A DNA stretch of 64,000 nucleotides from Prinia subflava (taxonomy: Eukaryota > Chordata > Aves > Passeriformes > Cisticolidae). Positions within the stretch are counted from its first letter, which is position 1. Every line of letters starts with the position of its first letter. Below are positions 63,560-64,000 of this stretch, piece after piece. The stretch lies in NCBI RefSeq assembly GCF_021018805.1, contig NC_086248.1:28156922-28220921 (forward strand), given 5' to 3'. Position numbers and translations under genes: made by a program. The notes under the pieces were generated by a model that was not told where the DNA came from, did not search any database, and saw only the letters and a program-made list of their open reading frames with translations.

Positions 63560-64000
63560 CCTTCAGAACCCCATAGTCTTTCCTGTACCTGGTCTACCTT
63601 GTGAGAAGGAAAACATTCATGTTACACTGATTTCTATGAATATTCATTGAAAAAAAAATGGAATAACTTTAAAATATGGTCAGCAGACTTTGGCCTTCCT
63701 TTTAGTAAGGCAGTGACCATACTTCAATAAAATCTAATTACTCCATTTTAAAACCTTTCTAAAAAGTATAGTCTCTGCTTTGAGTAATGGTGTACAAAAG
63801 CAATCCACCTCAGCAGTTAAACATTTTAAGTGAAACAATCAATTTGAATGACAATCTGTTACTCATCCATAAAATGTATTAACTAATGAAAAATAGACAT
63901 TTCTCCACAATATTATAGTCACACATTTCAGTAAGAGACTTAAAACAACTGGGACTTCACAACCTTTTGATACAATTAGATATGTGTATGGCTAAATCAG

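Larger units (their letters stand above)
60631..64000. other. Unique AT-rich DNA with simple repeats, no gene seen
   Basis: Contains T28 at 61251-61278 and (TAA)n at 63521-63559. No exon, RNA gene or further repeat family recognised. Confidence 0.5.

Noticed and set aside
1..64000. Search for a multi-gene novel system, tRNA or rRNA genes, or mitochondrial insertions
   Set aside because: No cluster of genuine coding frames, no tRNA cloverleaf with A and B boxes, no rRNA-like segment and no mitochondrial gene sequence was recognised. Without alignment tools small or old examples could be missed.

Overview
This window is AT-rich, non-coding vertebrate DNA. It most likely comes from a bird, probably a passerine: nearly every recognisable interspersed repeat is a CR1 LINE (3' ends of the ATTCTGTGATTCT / AATCATAGAATCA type) or an avian endogenous-retrovirus LTR. 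I see no Alu, L1 or other mammalian repeats, no bacterial-style genes, and no open frame that looks like a functional protein gene. It reads as intergenic DNA or the inside of a very large intron.

Layout. 1-900: a minus-strand CR1. 2489-3244: a complete solo LTR with a perfect 5-bp target-site duplication. 3250-15450: mostly unremarkable unique DNA with a 47-A homopolymer, a GC-richer block near 7.6-8.0 kb and one weak exon-like stretch (12121-12284). 15454-18240: a decayed retroviral pol remnant with reverse transcriptase, RNase H and integrase segments in the normal order, broken by stops and frameshifts. 20632-22203: two minus-strand CR1 pieces. 25846-26010: a two-stage microsatellite. 27685-30214: two plus-strand CR1 3' ends. 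31173-31748: a plus-strand LTR keeping its TATA box. 33121-34175: the best-preserved minus-strand CR1, with the C-terminal part of ORF2. 35090-35186: a second, better exon-like segment.

38487-41311 is a cluster of LTRs from several families, in both orientations, one interrupted by another insertion. 47300-50880 holds CR1 and LTR fragments. 52420-52588 is an A/C-rich simple repeat. 59190-60630 is a plus-strand CR1 split by a minus-strand solo LTR, where both LTR ends and the near-perfect target duplication can be read directly. The remainder is AT-rich unique sequence, with some blocks that look compositionally like conserved non-coding elements but cannot be proven so without alignment.

No operon, cassette or novel multi-gene system is visible. 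The interest lies in the retroelement history (nesting order, solo-LTR formation, inverted LTR pairs), two possible exons, and a few unusual small sequence structures.
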